A DNA stretch of 64,000 bases from Pseudomonas sp. KNUC1026 (GTDB lineage Bacteria; Pseudomonadota; Gammaproteobacteria; Pseudomonadales; Pseudomonadaceae), in assembly GCF_021650705.1 (NCBI RefSeq), contig NZ_CP087138.1, forward strand, positions 1,550,001-1,614,000. Reading direction: 5' to 3'. Under the pieces are notes generated by a model. It saw only the letters and a list, made by a program, of their open reading frames with translations, made no database searches and was not told where the DNA came from. Shown here one piece after another: positions 26,001 through 35,068 of this stretch. Both the position numbers and the translations under genes were made by a program. Within the stretch, counting starts at the first letter, position 1. Each line of letters starts with the position of its first letter.

Positions 26001-26938
26001 TTGCAGAGGTCACCGCGCGCTTTGCCGAGGCCAGCCAGGCAGCGCTGAGTGTGCCGCGCCAGGCCGAGGCGGCAGCGCCGGTGCAGGCCAAGGGCTTTGC
26101 CAATGTGGCCGAGACCGCGCGCCAGCACTTCGCGGGCCTGGAGATGACCGTGTACCCGGCCTTGGCCGAGGAGGGTGGCCAGGTACACGAGGCGCGTTTC
26201 TCGACCGCCGCCGAAGCCGCCTGGCAACACCGGCGCGCGTTGCAGCGCCTGCTGCTGCAGCAACTGGCCGAGCCGGCAAAGTTTTTGCGCGGCAAGCTGC
26301 CCGGGCTCACCGAGCTTGGGCTGTTGTACCGCGAGCTGGGCCGGGTGGAGGCGTTGATCGAAGACATCCTGCTCGCCAGCCTCGACGCTTGTGTGCTCGA
26401 AGGCGAAGCCACATTGCCGCGCGATGGCGCTGCGCTGGCAAACCTTGCCGAACGCAAGCGTAGCGCCTGGGCAGAGCACGCCGAGCAGCTCGCCCGGCGG
26501 GTGCTGGAAGTGCTGAAGCTCTGGCACGGCCTGCAAAAGCGCTTCAAGGGCAAGATCGACCTGGCCCAGGCCGTGGCCCTGAACGACATCAAGCAGCAGC
26601 TCGGTGCGCTGGTCTATGCTGGCTTCGTGCGTGAAACCCCGACGCAATGGCTCAAGGAGCTGCCGCGTTACCTCAAGGCGATCGAGCAGCGCCTTGAGAA
26701 GCTCCCGGGCCAGGTACAGCGTGACCGGGTCTGCAGTGGGGAGCTCACCGGCTATTGGGCGCAATACCAGGCGCGCCTGGCCAAGCATGGGCAGGAAGGC
26801 AAGCGCGATGACGCGCTGGTGACCTATCGCTGGTGGCTGGAGGAATATCGGGTTTCGCTGTTCGCGCAGCAACTGGGCACCCGGGTGCCGGTGTCGGACA
26901 AGCGCCTGGGCAAACAATGGGCGCAGGTCGAGCCCTGA
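23027..26938 (+). CDS. hrpA: ATP-dependent RNA helicase HrpA
   Basis: DEAH-box helicase of 1303 residues, intact. Walker A is GETGSGKTTQLP near residue 94; box II is VDEAHERSLNIDFL; SAT is ITSATIDLERF; motif VI is QRKGRCGR. HA2 and OB-fold regions and a long C-terminal DUF3418 follow. It acts on structured messengers and stalled ribosomes. ATG 23027 is preferred; a GTG at 23006 in frame is possible. It is the longest unbroken gene in the window. Confidence 0.95.
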   Translation: MTDQAPSLDTLLKNLDQAQNADRHRLRRQLHELRKNPDPQRLAQWLERFQASCALVEQRRASVPAIRYDDQLPIAARRDEIKKVLAEHQVVVIAGETGSGKTTQLPKICLELGRGQFGLIAHTQPRRIAARSVAARVAEELGSPLGQLVGYQVRFEDQTGPQSLVKLMTDGILLAETQHDRFLERYDTIIVDEAHERSLNIDFLLGYLKTLLPRRPDLKLIITSATIDLERFSKHFGDAPIIEVSGRTYPVDTWYRPLVREQDEDGNAVEDDLSVDQGILAALDEIAAHERNERKGPGDVLVFLPGEREIRDAAEMLRKAQLRHTEILPLYARLSPSEQQRIFQSHPGRRVVLATNVAETSLTVPGIRYVIDSGTARISRYSYRAKVQRLPIEAVSQASANQRKGRCGRVEPGICIRLYSEDDFNARPTFTDPEILRTNLAAVILQMLHLRLGEIDAFPFIEPPDGKAISDGFNLLQELCAVNREQQLTPLGRQLARLPIDPRLGRMLLEGTRQGSLAEVLIVASALSVQDPRERPAERQQAADQAHAQWKDPDSDFAALVNLWNGFEEQRQALGSNALRNWCRKHFLNYLRMREWRDAHRQLALISRELQLKVNPEPADYPRLHKAVLAGLLSQIGQKTEEGDYLGARQRRFWVHPSSGIGRKRPQWIMAAELVETTKLYARMVAKIDSQWLEPLAAHLIKTNHFEPHWEKKRGQVVAFEQVTLYGLIIIGRRPVHYGPVDPVVSRELFIREGLVRGDIQSRARCLAANRALLEQLDELEAKARRRDILADEETLYAYYEARLPADIHQAATFDAWYRVQSQKNPQLLIMQPEDVLARDANEVTAAQYPDVLRLGELSLPLSYHFEPNHPRDGVTVRVPAPLLPALPGERLEWLVPGLLEAKSIALVRNLPKALRKNFVPVPDFVKASLERMVFAEGALPQALGAQLLRMTGARVSDEAWAEAASLVEPHLKMNIEVVDGKGRPLGEGRDLAEVTARFAEASQAALSVPRQAEAAAPVQAKGFANVAETARQHFAGLEMTVYPALAEEGGQVHEARFSTAAEAAWQHRRALQRLLLQQLAEPAKFLRGKLPGLTELGLLYRELGRVEALIEDILLASLDACVLEGEATLPRDGAALANLAERKRSAWAEHAEQLARRVLEVLKLWHGLQKRFKGKIDLAQAVALNDIKQQLGALVYAGFVRETPTQWLKELPRYLKAIEQRLEKLPGQVQRDRVCSGELTGYWAQYQARLAKHGQEGKRDDALVTYRWWLEEYRVSLFAQQLGTRVPVSDKRLGKQWAQVEP

Positions 26939-27013
26939 CAAAAACGGAACGCGGGTGCCATTCGTGGCAGAATCGCCCACCTGCAATACGCCCCACAACT
27001 TCGAGGATGGATC

Positions 27014-28137
27014 GTGCATAAGGCTGTTATCAGTGGCACCGGTTTGTACACACCGCCCCACAGCATCAGCAACGACGAACTGGTCGCTGCCTTCAACGCT
27101 TACGTCAACCGCTTCAACGCCGAGCACGCTGCCGCCATCGAGGCCGGCCAGGTGCAGGCGCTGGCCGAATCCAGCGCCGCGTTCATCGAAAAGGCCAGCG
27201 GCATCCAGAGCCGTTACGTGATGGACAAGGCCGGCATCCTCGACCCCGAGCGCATGAAGCCGCGCCTGCCCGAGCGCAGCAATGACGAACCCTCGATCCT
27301 CTGCGAAATGGCCGTGAACGCTGCGCGCCAGGCCCTGCAGCGCGCGGGCCGTGAGCCCGCCGACGTGGACGCTGTCATCGTGGCCTGCTCCAACCTGCAG
27401 CGCCCGTACCCGGCCATCGCCATCGAGGTACAGCAGGCCCTCGGCATCCAGGGTTTTGCCTTCGACATGAACGTTGCCTGTTCCTCGGCGACCTTCGGCA
27501 TCCAGGCGGCCGCCAATGCCGTGCAACTGGGCCAGGCCCGCGCGGTGCTGGTGGTGAGCCCCGAGATCTGCACCGGCCACCTGAATTTCCGTGACCGCGA
27601 CAGCCATTTCATCTTCGGCGACGCCGCCACCGCCGTGCTGGTGGAGCGTGAAAGCCTCGCCCAAGGCGCCCAACGCTTCGAAATCCTTGGCACCAAGCTG
27701 CTGACCCAGTTCTCCAACAACATCCGCAACAACTTCGGCTTCCTCAACCGCGCAGGCGAAGAAGGCCAGGGCCAGCCCGACAAACTCTTCGTGCAGGAAG
27801 GCCGCAAGGTGTTCCGCGAAGTGTGCCCGATGGTCGCCGAGTTGATCGCCCAGCACCTGGCCGAGCTCGACGTGCCGGTGGCGCAGGTGCAGCGCTTCTG
27901 GCTGCACCAGGCGAACCTGTCGATGAACCAGCTGATCGCCAAGAAGCTGCTGGGGCGCGACCCCGAACCGCAAGAGGCTCCGGTGATCTCGATCGCTACG
28001 CCAACACCAGCTCGGCGGGCTCGGTGATCGCGCTGCACCTGAACCATGAAGACCTGCCCGCCGGCGCGCTGGGTGTGCTCAGTTCGTTCGGGGCAGGGTA
28101 TTCGATTGGCTGCGTCGTGCTGCGCAAGTTGGCATGA
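27014..28137 (+). CDS. Beta-ketoacyl-ACP synthase III-like, PA3286 type (frameshifted)
   Basis: FabH-like condensing enzyme. In P. aeruginosa the PA3286 homologue feeds medium-chain acyl-CoA from beta-oxidation into fatty acid synthesis. The thiolase fold is seen with the catalytic Cys in NVACSSATFG near residue 155, His in WLHQANLSMN, and Asn in the late YANTSSAGS. One C is missing near 27988, so the last 50 residues are in another frame; corrected length is 374. The start is GTG 27014. Its placement after fadD1/hrpA fits acyl-chain shunting. Confidence 0.9.
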
Positions 28138-28227
28138 TGCTGCCCGTCGGCCGCTGAGGCGAGGGCTGCAGCCAAAGGCGCTGCGCCCGGCCGAAGTCTT
28201 CCAGCGGATGAGCTGAGCCTTGGGCTG

Positions 28228-28824
28228 TCAGCGGCTCTCTTCCCGTAATTCATCACCGACAACAGCCTGATCGGCACCTGCACGAGCTCCTCCGGGCCGT
28301 GCGGTACGTCACCGTCGAACGTCAGGCTGTCACCGGCCTGCAGGCGGTAGAGCTGGTCGCCGTGGCGATACACCAGTTCACCTTCGAGCAAATGCAGAAA
28401 CTCGGTCCCGGGGTGGGAGAAGGTCGGGAACTCTTCGCTGGCGTCGTCCATGCTCACCAGGTAGGCCTCGAACGGCTTCTTCGGCCCGCGGGTGTGGTTG
28501 AGCAAGTGATAGGTATGGCCTTTCTCGGTGCCGCGGCGCACCACCTCCAGCCCTTCGTCCTTCTTCACCAGCAGTGCGCTGCCACCTTGCTGGTCGTATT
28601 GGGAAACAGCTTGGACATCGGCATGCCCAGTACATCGCAGAGGCGGCTGAGCACGTCCAGGCTGGTAGACACCTGGGCATTTTCGATCTTGCTGAGCATG
28701 CCCTGGCTGATGCCGGCGATGCGCGCGACGTCGGCGAGCTTCAGTTCCTGGGCCTGGCGTTGCCGGCGCACCTGCATGGCCGAAGGTATTGCTCCAGTTT
28801 CAGGCGGGGGGCTTGGACGGTCAT
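28228..28824 (-). CDS. XRE-type regulator with C-terminal cupin (frameshifted)
   Basis: A helix-turn-helix (LADVARIAGISQGMLSKIENAQ) is followed by a cupin domain (FPTFSHPGTEFLHLLEGELVYRHG, then GDSLTFDGDVPHGPE). This is the PuuR-like layout used by regulators of amine and amino-acid catabolism. One base is missing near 28602 (joining KLFP to QYDQQGG) and one near 28243 (restoring a stop at 28228-28230). A third break near 28780 is possible if ATG 28824 (MTVQAPRLKLEQYL) is the start; otherwise it starts at ATG 28777. It is divergent from glnT and is its likely regulator. Confidence 0.82.
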
Positions 28825-28858
28825 AAAATACGCACGGTTTCTGTTCGTTAATAATTAT

Positions 28859-28879
28859 TTCGCACTAAGAATGTGCGAA
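28859..28879. promoter_or_regulatory. Inverted repeat between the XRE regulator and glnT
   Basis: TTCGCAC, seven bases, GTGCGAA: a perfect 7+7 operator-like palindrome in the divergent region, 35 bases from the regulator's upstream start. An adjacent AT palindrome TAATAATTA lies at 28848-28856. It is the best candidate binding site for the XRE-cupin protein. Confidence 0.55.
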
Positions 28880-29060
28880 TCGAAGGCTTGAATTTTCTTC
28901 AGAGGAAACGGAGTTTCTCATACAACCCGCGTAATGGCTCGCTCGCGGGCAAGACGAACAACATTGGCACGGCAGCTGCATTCCTGAAAAGGAAGTAAAT
29001 TTCCTAATTGGAATATATATCAGGCGAGTGTTCAACTCGCCCGAAGCCAGGAGCCATCCG
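28880..29060 (+). promoter_or_regulatory. glnT leader with hairpins
   Basis: This is the rest of the 236-base divergent gap. It contains AGGAA-N6-TTCCT near 28990-29005 and GGCGAGT-N5-ACTCGCC at 29023-29041, just before the ribosome-binding site (AGGAG at 29048). The second hairpin could affect translation of glnT. No ORF is seen. Confidence 0.4.
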
Positions 29061-30396
29061 ATGTTGCCCGCAGAGACCCAACGCCTCATCGAACAGCACG
29101 GCATCAAGTACGTGCTGGCCCAATTCGTCGATATTCATGGCTCGGCCAAGACCAAATCGGTGCCGGTCAATGGCCTGGAGGCGGTCAGCGAGGCCGGCGC
29201 CGGCTTCGCCGGGTTCGCCATCAGCGGCATGGGCATGCAGCCCAACGGCCCGGACTTCATGGCCAAGGGCGACCTCGCCTCGCTGATTCCGGTGCCGTGG
29301 CAACCTGGCTACGGGCGGGTGGTGTGTATCGGCCATGTCGACGGCGAGCCCTGGCCCTACGACAGCCGCTATGTGCTGCAGCAGCAGGTGGCGCGATTGA
29401 GTGAACGCGGCTGGCACTTGAACACCGGGCTTGAGCCGGAATTCAACCTCTTCCAGCGCGGGGAGGGCGGCAAGCTGCAACTGGTGGACGCCTCCGACAA
29501 CCTCGACAAGCCCTGCTACGACTACAAGGGCCTGTCACGGTCGCGGCAGTTTCTCGAGCGCTTGACCGAAGCCCTGCAGCCGGTGGGTTTCGACATCTAC
29601 CAGATCGACCACGAAGACGCCAACGGCCAGTTCGAGATCAATTACACCTTCTCCGAAGCCATGGAGTCGGCCGACCGCTTCACCTTCTTCCGCATGGCCG
29701 CCGGCGAGATCGCCAACGACATGGGCATGATCTGCTCGTTCATGCCCAAGCCCGACCCCAAGCGCGCCGGCAATGGCATGCACTTTCACCTCTCGATCGG
29801 CAGCGCCAGCAGCAAGAACCTGTTCCACGACGCCAGTGACCCCAGCGGCATGGGCCTGTCGAAGCTGGCCTACCATTTTGCCGCCGGGCTGCTGGCCCAC
29901 GGCCCGGCGCTGTGCGCGTTCGCCGCGCCCACCGTCAACTCCTACAAGCGCCTGGTGGTGGGCAACTCGCTCTCCGGCGCCACCTGGGCCCCGGCCTTCA
30001 TCGCCTTTGGCGCCAACAACCGCTCGGCCATGGTGCGTGCGCCTTACGGGCGGCTCGAGTTCCGCCTGCCCGATGCTGGCTGGCAATCCCTACCTGGTGA
30101 CCGCCGCGATCATCGCCGCCGGGCTCGATGGCATCGACCGCCAGCTCGAGGTGCCGGCGGTGTGCAACGACAACCTCTACTCCCTGAGCCTGGAAGCGAT
30201 CGCCGCGCGCGGCATCAAGACCTTGCCGCAATCGCTCAAGGAAGCCTGCGACGCCCTGGAAGCCGACCCGCTGTTCGCCGAGGTGATGGGCCCGCAGATC
30301 GTCAGCGAGTTCATCCGCCTCAAGCGCATGGAATGGGTGGAATACAGCCGGCACGTGAGCGACTGGGAAGTCCAGCGTTATACCGAATTCTTCTAG
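29061..30396 (+). CDS. glnT: Glutamine synthetase-like ligase, GlnT/GmaS type (frameshifted)
   Basis: ATP-dependent ligase of the GS fold, 444 residues after correction, the length typical of gamma-glutamylmethylamide synthetase and GlnT. Motifs: GLEPEFNLF and [12 protein letters not shown] (metal Glu), HFHLSIGS, and [10 protein letters not shown] (substrate Arg/Glu). An extra G near 30082 splits the frame after RLPDAG. It heads the operon with glxB, glxC, glxD and amtB, which favours methylamine over ammonia as substrate (inference). ATG 29061 has AGGAG nine bases upstream. Confidence 0.88.
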
Positions 30397-30400
30397 AGCA

Positions 30401-30513
30401 GATGCAAGCTTCGAGCTTCAAGCCGCAAGCAAAAGCAAAAGCTGCGTTGCGGCGTACACCGAATTTCAAACCACCGAAGGCCAGCTTGCAGCTTGGAGCT
30501 AGAAGCTTGCAGC
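30401..30513. repeat. Imperfect 30-base inverted repeat between glnT and glxB
   Basis: The arm at 30401-30430 matches the reverse complement of 30484-30513 at about 26 of 30 positions, with 53 bases between. Both arms are built from GCAAGCTT/AAGCTTGC units. Similar AAGCTTGCAG-type repeats are common between Pseudomonas genes. It could fold in RNA and tune expression of glnT relative to glxB. Confidence 0.7.
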
Positions 30514-30536
30514 TCGCCGACCAAAGTGAGGCGTTT

Positions 30537-31436
30537 ATGTGTGGGATTGTGGGGCTTTATCTGAAGAACCCTGCGCTGGAAGGCCAGCTGGGGGCGTTGT
30601 TCGAGCCGATGCTGGAGGCGATGACCGACCGTGGGCCCGACAGCGCGGGCTTTGCCATTTACGGCGATGAGGTGGGTGAGGGCTGGGTGAAGCTGACGCT
30701 TCAGGCGACGGGTGAGGGTTACGACTTTGCCGCGTTGATCGAGCAGGTCAGGGAGCGGCTGGGCGCGGAATTCGACTGGTTTCAGAACGCCAGTGCCGTG
30801 GTGCTGAAGATCAAGGCCGAGGAAGCTGCCGTGCGCGCTGCGCTCGCTGAGCTGGCGCCGAGCGTGCGCATCATGAGCGCCGGGCAGAGCATCGAGATCC
30901 TCAAGGGCATGGGCTTGCCCAAGGCGATCTCCGAGCGCTTCGGCCTGGCCGGCATGCAGGGCAGCCACATCATCGGTCACACCCGCATGGCGACCGAAAG
31001 TGCCGTCACGATGGAGGGCAGCCACCCGTTCTCCACCGGCGCCGACCTGTGCCTGGTGCACAACGGCTCGCTGTCGAACCACTTTCGCCTGCGCCAGGCC
31101 CTGCGCCGTGAAGGCATCGCCTTCGAGACCGAGAACGACACCGAAGTGGCCGCCGGTTATCTCGCCTGGCGCCTGCAGCAGGGCGACAGCCTCAAAGCAG
31201 CCCTGGACAAATCCCTGGAAGACCTCGACGGCTTCTTCACCTTCGCCATCGGCACCCGCAACGGCTTTGCCGTGATCCGCGACCCGATCGCCTGCAAGCC
31301 GGCTATCCTGGCCGAGACCGACGACTACGTGGCCATGGCTTCGGAATACCAGGCGCTGTCGAGCCTGCCGGGTATCGAGCACGCCAAGGTCTGGGAACCC
31401 GCACCGGCCACGATGTACATCTGGGAACGCGCCTGA
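30537..31436 (+). CDS. glxB: Class II glutamine amidotransferase, GlxB / N-methylglutamate synthase subunit A
   Basis: The 299 residues begin MCGIVGLYL, so Cys2 becomes the N-terminal nucleophile after Met removal. Further Ntn motifs are [23 protein letters not shown] and [12 protein letters not shown]. It matches the amidotransferase-like domain of glutamate synthase made as a separate subunit, as in GlxB and MgsA. The ATG has GAGG just upstream. It is intact and followed after 10 bases by glxC. Confidence 0.9.
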   Translation: MCGIVGLYLKNPALEGQLGALFEPMLEAMTDRGPDSAGFAIYGDEVGEGWVKLTLQATGEGYDFAALIEQVRERLGAEFDWFQNASAVVLKIKAEEAAVRAALAELAPSVRIMSAGQSIEILKGMGLPKAISERFGLAGMQGSHIIGHTRMATESAVTMEGSHPFSTGADLCLVHNGSLSNHFRLRQALRREGIAFETENDTEVAAGYLAWRLQQGDSLKAALDKSLEDLDGFFTFAIGTRNGFAVIRDPIACKPAILAETDDYVAMASEYQALSSLPGIEHAKVWEPAPATMYIWERA

Positions 31437-31446
31437 GGAGCCACGC

Positions 31447-32121
31447 ATGAATACGTTCGACCTTTCCAGCGCCAGCGTGCGCGAACTCAACCAGGCCCTG
31501 CACCAGCCGGCCGACGACCGCGAATTCGTGGTCGCCCATCCCAACGGTGCGCATAACCTGGCCGTGGGCGTGAACCAGGCGGTGTCGGTGGATATCCAGG
31601 GCCACGCCGGCTACCACTGCGCCGGCATGAACCAGCAGGCGTCGATCACTGTGCACGGCAACGTGGGCGTGGGGTGCGCCGAGAACATGATGAGCGGCTA
31701 CGTGCGGGTCAAGGGCAGTGCGTCCCAGGCCGCTGGCGCCACCGCCCATGGCGGCTTGCTGGTGATCGAAGGTGATGCCGGTGCTCGCTGCGGCATTTCG
31801 ATGAAGGGCGTCGACATCGTGGTCGGTGGCAGCATCGGCCACATGAGCTGCTTCATGGGCCAGGCCGGGCGCCTGGTGGTGCTGCGGCGACGCCGGCGAT
31901 GCGCTGGGTGATTCGCTCTACGAAACCCGGATTTTCGTCAAGGGTACGGTCGCCTCGCTCGGCTCGGACTGCATCGAAAACAGATGCGCCCCGAGCACCT
32001 GGAGGAGCTGCAAGCGCTGCTCAACCAGGCCGGCTTCAACGAGAAGGCCAGCGACTTCAAGCGCTACGGCTCAGCCCGCCAGCTCTACAACTTCAAAGTC
32101 GATAACGCCAGTGCGTACTGA
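31447..32121 (+). CDS. glxC: GlxC / N-methylglutamate synthase subunit B (two compensating frameshifts)
   Basis: The C-terminal beta-helix domain of glutamate synthase (GXGXG family) made as a stand-alone protein. Repeating Gly turns are visible (VDIQGHAGYHCAGMN, VHGNVGVGCAENM, GGLLVIEGDAGARCG). One base is extra near 31880 and one missing near 31979. With both fixed, DAGDALGDSLYE joins to MRPEHLEELQALL and ends at 32121, about 224 residues. It lies between glxB and glxD. Confidence 0.87.
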
Positions 32122-32136
32122 TCAGGAGCCTTCCCC

Positions 32137-33454
32137 ATGACTGACAAACACTCCCCGTGCTGCGCGAGTCGGCCACCTTCGACCGGCTGGCGATCCAGGA
32201 AATCCAGCGCGCCGCCGAGACTGGCATCTACGACATCCGCGGCGGCGGCACCAAGCGCAAGCTGCCGCACTTCGACGATCTTCTGCTGCTGGGGCGAGCG
32301 TGTCGCGCTACCCGCTGGAGGGCTACCGCGAAAAATGCGGCACCGACGTGGTGCTCGGCACCCGTTTTGCCAAAAAGCCGATTCACCTGAAGATCCCGGT
32401 GACCATCGCCGGCATGAGCTTCGGCGCGCTTTCGGCCAATGCCAAGGAAGCGCTGGGCCGGGGCGCCACCATCGCCGGCACCAGCACCACCACCGGTGAC
32501 GGCGGCATGACCCCGGAAGAACGCGGCCAGTCGCAACACCTGGTGTACCAGTACCTGCCGTCGCGTTACGGCATGAACCCCGATGACCTGCGCAAGGCCG
32601 ACGCCATCGAGGTGGTGCTCGGCCAGGGCGCCAAGCCCGGCGGCGGCGGCATGCTGCTGGGCATGAAGGTGACCGAGCGGGTGGCGGGCATGCGCACGCT
32701 GCCGATCGGCGTCGACCAGCGCTCGGCCTGCCGCCACCCGGACTGGACCGGCCCGGATGACCTGGCGATCAAGATCGCCGAACTGCGCGAGATCACCGAT
32801 TGGGAAAAACCCATCTACGTGAAGATCGGCGCCAGCCGGCCGTACTACGACGTGAAGCTTGCGGTGAAAGCCGGGGCCGACGTGATCGTGCTCGACGGCA
32901 TGCAGGGCGGCACTGCCGCCACTCAGGAAGTGTTCATCGAGCATGTCGGTATCCCGATCCTGCCGGCCATTCCCCAGGCGGTTCAGGCGCTTCAGGAAAT
33001 GGGCATGCACCGCAAGGTGCAGTTGATCGTCTCCGGTGGCATCCGCAACGGCGCAGACGTGGCCAAGGCCATGGCGCTGGGCGCCGACGCGGTGGCCATC
33101 GGCACGGCGGCGCTGATCGCCCTGGGCGACAACCACCCGCGCCTGGATGAGGAGCTGCGCAAGATCGGCTCGGCCGCAGGCTTCTATGACGATTGGCAGA
33201 ACGGCCGCGACCCGGCCGGCATCACCACCCAGGACCCGGAGCTGGCCAAACGCCTGGACCCGGTCGAAGGCGGGCGGCGCCTGGCCAACTACCTGCGGGT
33301 GCTGGTGCTCGAAGCCCAGACCATGGCCCGCGCCTGCGGCAAGAGCCACTTGCACAACCTCGACCCTGAAGACCTGGTGGCGCTGACGGTGGAATCCGCC
33401 GCCATGGCCCGGGTGCCGCTGGCCGGCACCAGCTGGATTCCCGGCCAGCCATAA
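32137..33454 (+). CDS. glxD: GlxD / FMN-binding glutamate synthase-type subunit (two frameshifts)
   Basis: The synthase domain that would transfer the amide-derived amine onto 2-oxoglutarate using FMN. Seen: AGMSFGALSANAKEALGRGA, GQGAKPGGGGMLLG, a flavin-phosphate region LIVSGGIRNGADVAKAMALG, and a cysteine in QRSACRHPDW. Bases are missing near 32152 and 32293, both in the first 60 codons. Corrected length is 439 residues. GlxB, GlxC and GlxD together form a split glutamate-synthase-like enzyme. Confidence 0.9.
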
Positions 33455-33468
33455 GTCGCCGCAAATCC

Positions 33469-33540
33469 GTAGGAGCGGCTGTGCCGCGCGACGCGCCGAT
33501 CTTGAATTCGCCCCGTCGCCCGGCACAGCCGGCCTCCCAC
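33469..33540. repeat. REP element pair before amtB
   Basis: The arm at 33469-33493 is nearly the reverse complement of 33514-33540 (GTAGGAGCGGCTGTGCCG against CGGCACAGCCGGCCTCCCAC). It is the classic P. putida-group REP hairpin and sits between glxD and amtB, where it may set messenger stability. Confidence 0.75.
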
Positions 33541-33613
33541 AATCATCCGGCATTCCCCCAATGGCCGTTGTTTCGCTGTGGCTTGCACCCCTCGACCCCG
33601 CAGGAGCACACCC

Positions 33614-34928
33614 ATGATCAAACCCCTCTCGGGCGGCCTCGCCCTGATGTCGTCAGTCGGCCTCGCCCAGGCCGCCGATGCCACACCCACCCTCGACACC
33701 GGCTCCAGCGCCTGGATGATCACCGCCACCGCGCTGGTGCTGTTCATGTGCGTGCCGGGCCTGGCGCTGTTCTACGGCGGCCTGGTGCGAGCCAAGAACA
33801 TGCTGTCGCTGTTCACTCAATGCTTCGGCATCGCCGGCCTGATCGGCGTGCTCTGGGTGCTCTACGGCTACAGCTTGGTGGTCGATGCCACCGGCATGGT
33901 CGAAGGGCAGGTCACGCTCAACAGCTTCATCGGTTCGCTCAGCCGGGCGTTTCTGGTCGGCATGACGCCCGACAGCCTGGTCGGCACGATCCCGGAAGGG
34001 GTGTTCGTCACTTTCCAGATGACCTTCGCCATCATCACCCCGGCGCTGATCGCCGGCGCCTTCGCCGAGCGCATGAAGTTCTCGGCTGCGCTGTTGTTCA
34101 TGGCGCTGTGGTTCACCTTGGTGTATGCGCCGATCGCCCATATGGTCTGGGGCGGGGCAGGAGCCTTGATGCACAACTGGGGCGTGCTCGACTACGCCGG
34201 CGGCACGGCGGTGCACATCAGACGCAGGCGTGGCGGCGTTGGTGGCGGCGCTGATGCTGGGCAAGCGCAAGGGCTACCCGCACGCCGCCATGCCGCCGCA
34301 CAACCTGTGCCTGGCGATGGTCGGCGCGGCGATGCTGTGGGTCGGCTGGTTCGGCTTCAACATCGGCTCCGGCGGCGGCCTGTCGGGCGCCTCCGGCATG
34401 GTGATGATCAACACGCAGGTTGGCGCCTGCGCCGGCATCGTGGGCTGGATGTTCACCGAGTGGTTCAAGGCCGGCCGCGTCAGCGCCCTGGGCCTGGCCA
34501 GCGGCGCCCTCGCGGGCCTGGTCGGCATCACACCGGCCTGCGCCTACGTGGGCGTTGGTGGTGCGCTGGCCATCGGTTTGTTGTGCGGGGTGGGGTGCTA
34601 CCTGGCCGTTACGGTGCTCAAGCATCGCCTGGGCTATGACGACACCCTCGACGTGTTCGGCCTGCACGGGGTGGGCGGCATCATCGGCGCGGTGCTCACG
34701 GGGGTGTTCTGCGTGCCCGAACTGGGCGGTTTGGTCGAGAACGTGAGCATGGCGAGCCAGGTGCTCGCGCAGATCAAAGGCGTCGCCTTTACCTTCGGCT
34801 ACTGCTTCGTGGCCAGTTGGGTCATCTTGAAGCTGGTCAACTTCATCACCGGCCTGCGCGCCCAGGATGCGGTCGAGGAGATGGGCCTGGACCTGGGCGA
34901 GCACAACGAGCGGGCCTACAACCATTGA
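33614..34928 (+). CDS. amtB: Ammonium transporter AmtB (frameshifted)
   Basis: A signal-like N terminus is followed by about eleven membrane helices. Family motifs: GLALFYGGLVRAKN, FAERMKFSAALLFMALW, and FGLHGVGGIIGAVLTGVF with the pore histidine region. One extra G near 34221 splits GGTAVHI from NAGVAALVAALMLG; corrected length is 437 residues. No glnK lies beside it, unlike the usual glnK-amtB pair. Its operon place after glxBCD suggests uptake of ammonium or methylammonium for GlnT (inference). AGGAG precedes the ATG. Confidence 0.92.
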
Positions 34929-34934
34929 GGGCAG

Positions 34935-35060
34935 CTGCAAGCTGCAAGCCACAAGCCACAAGCCACAAGCTACAAGCAGAAGCGGTTAGGCAGGAGTTCG
35001 CGATGAACCTGCCGCACCGCGCTTTGCTCTTTCTTGCAGCTAAAAGCTCGAAGCTCGAAG
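34935..35060. repeat. Seven-base tandem repeats and partner inverted copy after amtB
   Basis: From 34935 six 7-mers run head to tail: CTGCAAG twice, CCACAAG three times, CTACAAG once, then a partial CAGAAG. At about 35034-35060, GCAGCTAAAAGCTCGAAGCTCGAAGC forms a loosely complementary arm. It is the same family of AAGCTTGCAG repeats as at 30401-30513, so the glxBCD-amtB genes are flanked by them. No gene is supported in 34929-35068. Confidence 0.65.
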
Positions 35061-35068
35061 CTGTGATC

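Noticed and set aside
21177..27973. Very long minus-strand open frames (670, 1018 and 701 codons) opposite fadD1, hrpA and the FabH-like gene
   Set aside because: Shadow frames of GC-rich codon usage. The plus-strand products have complete family motifs; the antisense products are low-complexity Gln/Leu/Arg runs.
29028..31436. 802-residue apparent GlnT-GlxB fusion
   Set aside because: Created by the frameshift near 30082. glnT has its own stop at 30396 in the corrected frame and glxB its own start with ribosome-binding site.
31447..32121. Programmed ribosomal frameshifting in glxC and other genes
   Set aside because: No slippery heptamer plus pseudoknot pattern recurs. Both +1 and -1 changes occur in unrelated genes, which fits sequence error better.
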